Positions 60,936-64,000 of a DNA stretch of 64,000 bases are shown here, in pieces. This DNA is from ChocPot-Mid sp043804925. GTDB taxonomy: Bacteria; Bacteroidota; Ignavibacteria; Kapaibacteriales; UBA2268. The stretch spans positions 62,001-126,000 of the forward strand of contig JAZDIP010000022.1 of NCBI GenBank assembly GCA_043804925.1, written 5' to 3'. Each line of letters begins with the position of its first letter. Within the stretch, counting starts at the first letter, position 1. The notes beneath the pieces are model-generated. The model had not been told where the DNA came from. It made no database searches and saw nothing but the letters and a program-made list of their open reading frames with translations. The position numbers and the translations under genes were made by a program.

Positions 60936-62606
60936 ATGAGTAGGAAGGTTCATAAAATTAAAGGTTTAAAATTATTCGGGGAAATTTTAACAACGCTTTT
61001 TGGAATTATTATTCTTATACTTATCGTATATGGATTAAAACTGGGATTTCAAAACCAAACCGATGGATATTGTTTGTATCTCGACACACTTCTATCAGCA
61101 AATGGATTTGAAAGTCATGTTCAATTATCTCAGACACAAAAAAGTAAAAATAAATTAATTACAATTCAAGATAGATTTGAGGATTTAAGAACAATTTATT
61201 TGGAACTTCATAAAAATGAAAATGATATTGAAAATTTTAATAATTTGATGTATAAGCCATTCCTGCCAAATTGGGAGTACAACAAACTGCTATGTTATTT
61301 GAAACCATTACTGGATAAGCGGAAAATCGTTTTATCAGGAGTAAGCGGTTCTGGAAAAACGACATTGGTGGAAAAATTGGCAAGTTTTATCTCTGGAAGC
61401 CCACAAAGAATACTACATCTTCAATGTGTTGAAGAAATGGCAGTTGAATATCATAAAACATGGATTGGCTTTCCTACTGAGAAAGGATATTTCAAAGGCA
61501 GACTATTAAGATTTATCGAGCAATGCAAACAAAATCCTAATGCAAAGTACATTTTTATACTGGATGATTTCGATAAAATTTTTCCATCAACTTTTTTTGG
61601 TTCCGAACTTTGGAGTGAGATGGACAATCCTGATTATCACAATTCTATAGATGGGTATGGAGTGATTGATATTCCTTCTAATTTTTATTTGATATCCGTA
61701 ACTCATGTTGGAGTTGCCAATGTCATTGAATTAAATAACGAGCATTACCGCCGTCTTGGGGATAAACTACAAATCAATCCCGATGTAAATGAGTTATTAT
61801 TAGGTATAAAAGAGAGAATAGCTGAAAAAAATCTGGATATTCCTTCGGGACATATTAAAAAAGTCATTTATTTTTTTAAAAAAGCAAATAATTATATTGC
61901 AGCTAAGTATGGAATGAGCTATACTTTAGGCCAGTGGGCAACTATACGAAAAAAAATTAATCCGGAAGATTGGGAGGCATTTGTTGATGAATTTGTAACA
62001 CATGTTAATGCTTTCAAACCTTCCGAAGAACTCAGGGAAGATGAATTTGCACCGATACTTTATACTCTGGACAACAATGGATTAATAGAAGATTCTCACT
62101 TTTTTTATCAATTATATGAAGCGTTACTGAAAACAGGTTTATTCAGTGAATTAACAGTGGCAATGGCATTCGCAATTTTTTCAGGATTATTCGGTTGGAT
62201 ATTTATATTAAAGAAAAGAAAGTTTATCAACCGTTTCCAATTTGATGTTCTCGAAATAACTGACAAATTCCGTAAATCACAAATTACTCATGAAATAGCA
62301 ATTAATGATGTTTTGAAGAAAAAATCGTTGCTTGAAAGACTAATTCTCAAGCGGAAAATCAAGTACGAGGAATCAACCTTTTTGTTATTGTATATAAACG
62401 AACAGATAAATGCCATAGATGAAATTAACAAAACATCAGTTGTTGCAAAGGATTTTCAAAATATTTTGAGCGAATATATGGCTGATGGAGTTCTCGATGA
62501 TGAAGAATATTCTATGCTGGTCGTGTTCCTCGATAACATTCGATCTGCTTTATCTCCTGAAGTATATTATAGTTTGAAAAAGAAGATTGACGATTTGAAA
62601 ACATGA
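60936..62606 (+). CDS. Membrane-anchored McrB-like AAA+ ATPase
   Basis: 556 aa. One helix at about 14-34, an AAA+ domain at about 110-300, a second helix at about 402-420, and a C-terminal charged helical region. Walker A GVSGSGKTT (135-143), Walker B FILDDFDK (Asp210-Asp211). A sensor-like IPSNFYLISVTH and EHYRRLG arginine region follow, in the order and with the spacing of McrB-type AAA+ proteins, but without the McrB IDEINR motif. No nuclease gene (McrC) adjoins; it is a single gene between convergent/divergent neighbours. Function unknown. Confidence 0.75.
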   Translation: MSRKVHKIKGLKLFGEILTTLFGIIILILIVYGLKLGFQNQTDGYCLYLDTLLSANGFESHVQLSQTQKSKNKLITIQDRFEDLRTIYLELHKNENDIENFNNLMYKPFLPNWEYNKLLCYLKPLLDKRKIVLSGVSGSGKTTLVEKLASFISGSPQRILHLQCVEEMAVEYHKTWIGFPTEKGYFKGRLLRFIEQCKQNPNAKYIFILDDFDKIFPSTFFGSELWSEMDNPDYHNSIDGYGVIDIPSNFYLISVTHVGVANVIELNNEHYRRLGDKLQINPDVNELLLGIKERIAEKNLDIPSGHIKKVIYFFKKANNYIAAKYGMSYTLGQWATIRKKINPEDWEAFVDEFVTHVNAFKPSEELREDEFAPILYTLDNNGLIEDSHFFYQLYEALLKTGLFSELTVAMAFAIFSGLFGWIFILKKRKFINRFQFDVLEITDKFRKSQITHEIAINDVLKKKSLLERLILKRKIKYEESTFLLLYINEQINAIDEINKTSVVAKDFQNILSEYMADGVLDDEEYSMLVVFLDNIRSALSPEVYYSLKKKIDDLKT

Positions 62607-62645
62607 TAGATTAATTTAAGTATTTAAATTAAATCCATTAATCTA
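62607..62645. terminator. Inverted repeat between convergent AAA+ and glycosyltransferase genes
   Basis: TAGATTAAT (62607-62615) and ATTAATCTA (62637-62645), 9 bp perfect, loop AT-rich, then TTTTC. Weak stem; a bidirectional stop is plausible but unproven. Confidence 0.45.
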
Positions 62646-63350
62646 TTTTCTAAGATGTAGTCTTCTGATTTTGAAAAGTTCCCAAATCATCATTGTTGAA
62701 TCTTTTATGGGATTGACTGTACTTCTCTTATCGTTATACCATTCGACAGGAACCTGCTCTACTTTGAAGCCATGTTTTTTTGCGAGAAATAAAATTTCGA
62801 CATCAAAGCTAAAGCCATTTATTTTTGCAGTTGAAAATATTTTTTCCGTAGCTTGTTTAGTAAAAGCTTTAAATCCGCACTGAGTATCTGATATGCCTTT
62901 GAATACAAGAAATTGTACAAATGTATTATAAGTCTTTCCCATAAATTCACGGTAAAAGGGTTGATGTTCTTTTACTAATTTCCTGTCCAATGCACGGCTG
63001 CCTATACAAATATCGGCACCTGCGTTAATTTCAGCCAACAGCTTATTAACTTCATATATTGGAGTTGAAAAATCTGCGTCGCTGAATAATCTGATATTAC
63101 CTTTGGCAGATAACATACCTTTTCTCACAGCGGCACCTTTTCCTAAATTCTTACCGAGCGACAAAACTTTCACATTCTGATTGTAATTTGTCAAGACATT
63201 AATTGTGCCATCCGTTGACCCGTCATCAACGACAATTATTTCGTAGCTATAACTTTGTCTATCCAAGTATTCAATCGTTTTATCCAAGGATTTAATAATC
63301 CTTGTTTCTTCATTAAATGCCGGTATTATTATTGATAAGTCAATATTCAT
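62643..63350 (-). CDS. Family 2 glycosyltransferase, dolichyl-phosphate-glucose-synthase-like
   Basis: 235 aa. GT-A fold with IIVVDDGSTDGT (39-50), the metal-binding FSDADFSTP motif, and GIRDTQCGFK-like SDTQCGFKAFT. This set is typical of enzymes that attach a hexose to polyprenyl phosphate. No C-terminal membrane helices. The polyprenyl sugar could feed a GT-C transferase such as the one at 28008. Specific sugar unknown. Confidence 0.9.
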   Translation of the reverse strand: MNIDLSIIIPAFNEETRIIKSLDKTIEYLDRQSYSYEIIVVDDGSTDGTINVLTNYNQNVKVLSLGKNLGKGAAVRKGMLSAKGNIRLFSDADFSTPIYEVNKLLAEINAGADICIGSRALDRKLVKEHQPFYREFMGKTYNTFVQFLVFKGISDTQCGFKAFTKQATEKIFSTAKINGFSFDVEILFLAKKHGFKVEQVPVEWYNDKRSTVNPIKDSTMMIWELFKIRRLHLRK

Positions 63351-63465
63351 TAATTAATTTTCGATTTCTTATCATTACCAAATTCTCCATGTACAAAAGA
63401 GTCAATAAATAAGAATCCTTAGAATCCTTTTATTTTATTCAAACAATTCTCCTATGATAAAATAT

Positions 63466-64000
63466 TTATTTAAAATCTTCGAACTCGATTTCAGTCTCAA
63501 TCGAGATGTAAACTGTTCTGTTATAAAAGCGACCCTCAGGCAGTTCATTTGAATAAAATGGTCTTTCGGAGCCAATACCTTTAGCAAATTTACTTTCCAC
63601 TCCAAGAGCAGCAGCAGTTGCATCTGCGCGTTCTTTAGAAAGCTTAATGTTTCTTGATTGCTCACCGGTATTATCTGTACGGCCTTCAATGTCAATTTTT
63701 GAATTTTCTTGAATTCTCCCTTTTGCCAATTTCAAAATTGGTTGATGTTCTTTTGTCAGTTCGGATTTGTTGAACTCGAAAGAAATCAAACTGAATCTGT
63801 CAAAATCACGGGCATCAACTTTTTCGCCATCCATCAAAGCAAGGAATTTATTTTGTATCGTATATGGTTCGACTTTCAAGCTTTGAATTTCAGATTCCCA
63901 TGTTTTATTACTATTGTCAACAATTACGAGTTTATATTTGTAATCTTCGTTCAATAAGGGAACATACTCTTGTTCTTCCTGTAAATTAAGCTCCAAAACA
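63466..64000 (-). CDS. OmpA-family protein, N-terminus beyond right edge
   Basis: The frame is open to the right edge (a TTG at 63996 is not a convincing start), so only the C-terminal 178 or so residues are seen. The last 110 form an OmpA/MotB peptidoglycan-binding domain: FSLISFEFNKSELTKEH, DIEGRTDNTG, NIKLSKERADATAAAL, with the Asp and Arg that bind diaminopimelate. It is thus probably an outer-membrane anchor protein. The missing part decides whether it is a porin, a lipoprotein or a T9SS PorE-like component. Confidence 0.85.
   Translation of the reverse strand, partial: VLELNLQEEQEYVPLLNEDYKYKLVIVDNSNKTWESEIQSLKVEPYTIQNKFLALMDGEKVDARDFDRFSLISFEFNKSELTKEHQPILKLAKGRIQENSKIDIEGRTDNTGEQSRNIKLSKERADATAAALGVESKFAKGIGSERPFYSNELPEGRFYNRTVYISIETEIEFEDFK

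Overview
The window is an AT-rich chromosomal stretch from a free-living bacterium of the Bacteroidota/Chlorobiota (FCB) group, most probably an Ignavibacteria- or Kapabacteria-like lineage. Four secreted proteins (3361, 3916, 31491, 33597) end in type IX secretion (T9SS) C-terminal sorting domains. Four places carry the Bacteroidota-type promoter TTTG or TTG, 19-20 bases, then TAnnTTTG. Unlike classical Bacteroidetes, many genes are also preceded by GGAG/GAGG Shine-Dalgarno sequences. The taxonomic call is inference from these features.

Layout. 1-3.1 kb: end of a truncated gene, PhoH-like ATPase, the c-di-AMP synthase CdaA, and Pcm. 3.3-5.3 kb: two T9SS cargo proteins. 5.3-10.4 kb (minus): Rpe, a Lon-like AAA protease, a YgiQ-type radical SAM protein. 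10.5-17.2 kb: a large BNR/sortilin-like protein, a VapBC pair, a decayed T9SS tail carrying a palindromic insertion, a fused formiminotransferase-cyclodeaminase, a secreted RPERP-repeat protein. 17.4-19.2 kb: PanD, a GlmU-N-type nucleotidyltransferase, methylmalonyl-CoA epimerase. 19.2-23.3 kb: an exported TldD-like metalloprotease paired with a paralogue that has lost its zinc motif. 23.3-29.7 kb: Wzz-like and O-antigen ligase-like proteins, PBP2, a GT-C-like membrane protein. 30-32.8 kb: an accessory-looking set of lipoproteins (one apparently frameshifted) and a propeller protein. 33-38.8 kb: RidA, a 1400-residue subtilase, a small regulator. 38.8-49.5 kb: HD hydrolase, FAD oxidoreductase, deoxyhypusine synthase-like enzyme, a rhomboid-fold protein without its catalytic serine, NuoE-like protein, a TlpA-like thioredoxin, a shortened QueG, tRNA-His, a NifU domain, HydF.

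49.5-54.2 kb is the most striking part: a two-riboswitch ion-homeostasis island. A fluoride (crcB-type) riboswitch precedes a CPA2 cation/proton antiporter and a TauE/SafE-type exporter. About 2 kb on, a c-di-AMP (ydaO-type) riboswitch precedes a KimA-type potassium importer. The c-di-AMP synthase (cdaA) lies in the same window, so maker, sensor and target of this messenger are all visible. The rest (54.3-64 kb, mostly minus) holds a DegT aminotransferase, archease, a lipoylated E2 acyltransferase, a LolA-like protein, ThyX, a LiaF-like protein, a LipM-like octanoyltransferase, a membrane-anchored McrB-like AAA+ ATPase, a family-2 glycosyltransferase, and an OmpA-domain gene cut by the right edge.

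A second theme is short tandem repeats (mostly 7-9 bp units) at many gene boundaries. They sometimes run into genes and form the end of QueG, a linker in E2, and probably the tail of the GlmU-like protein. At least three palindromic mini-elements are also present. No CRISPR array, transposase, prophage or rRNA gene was seen.
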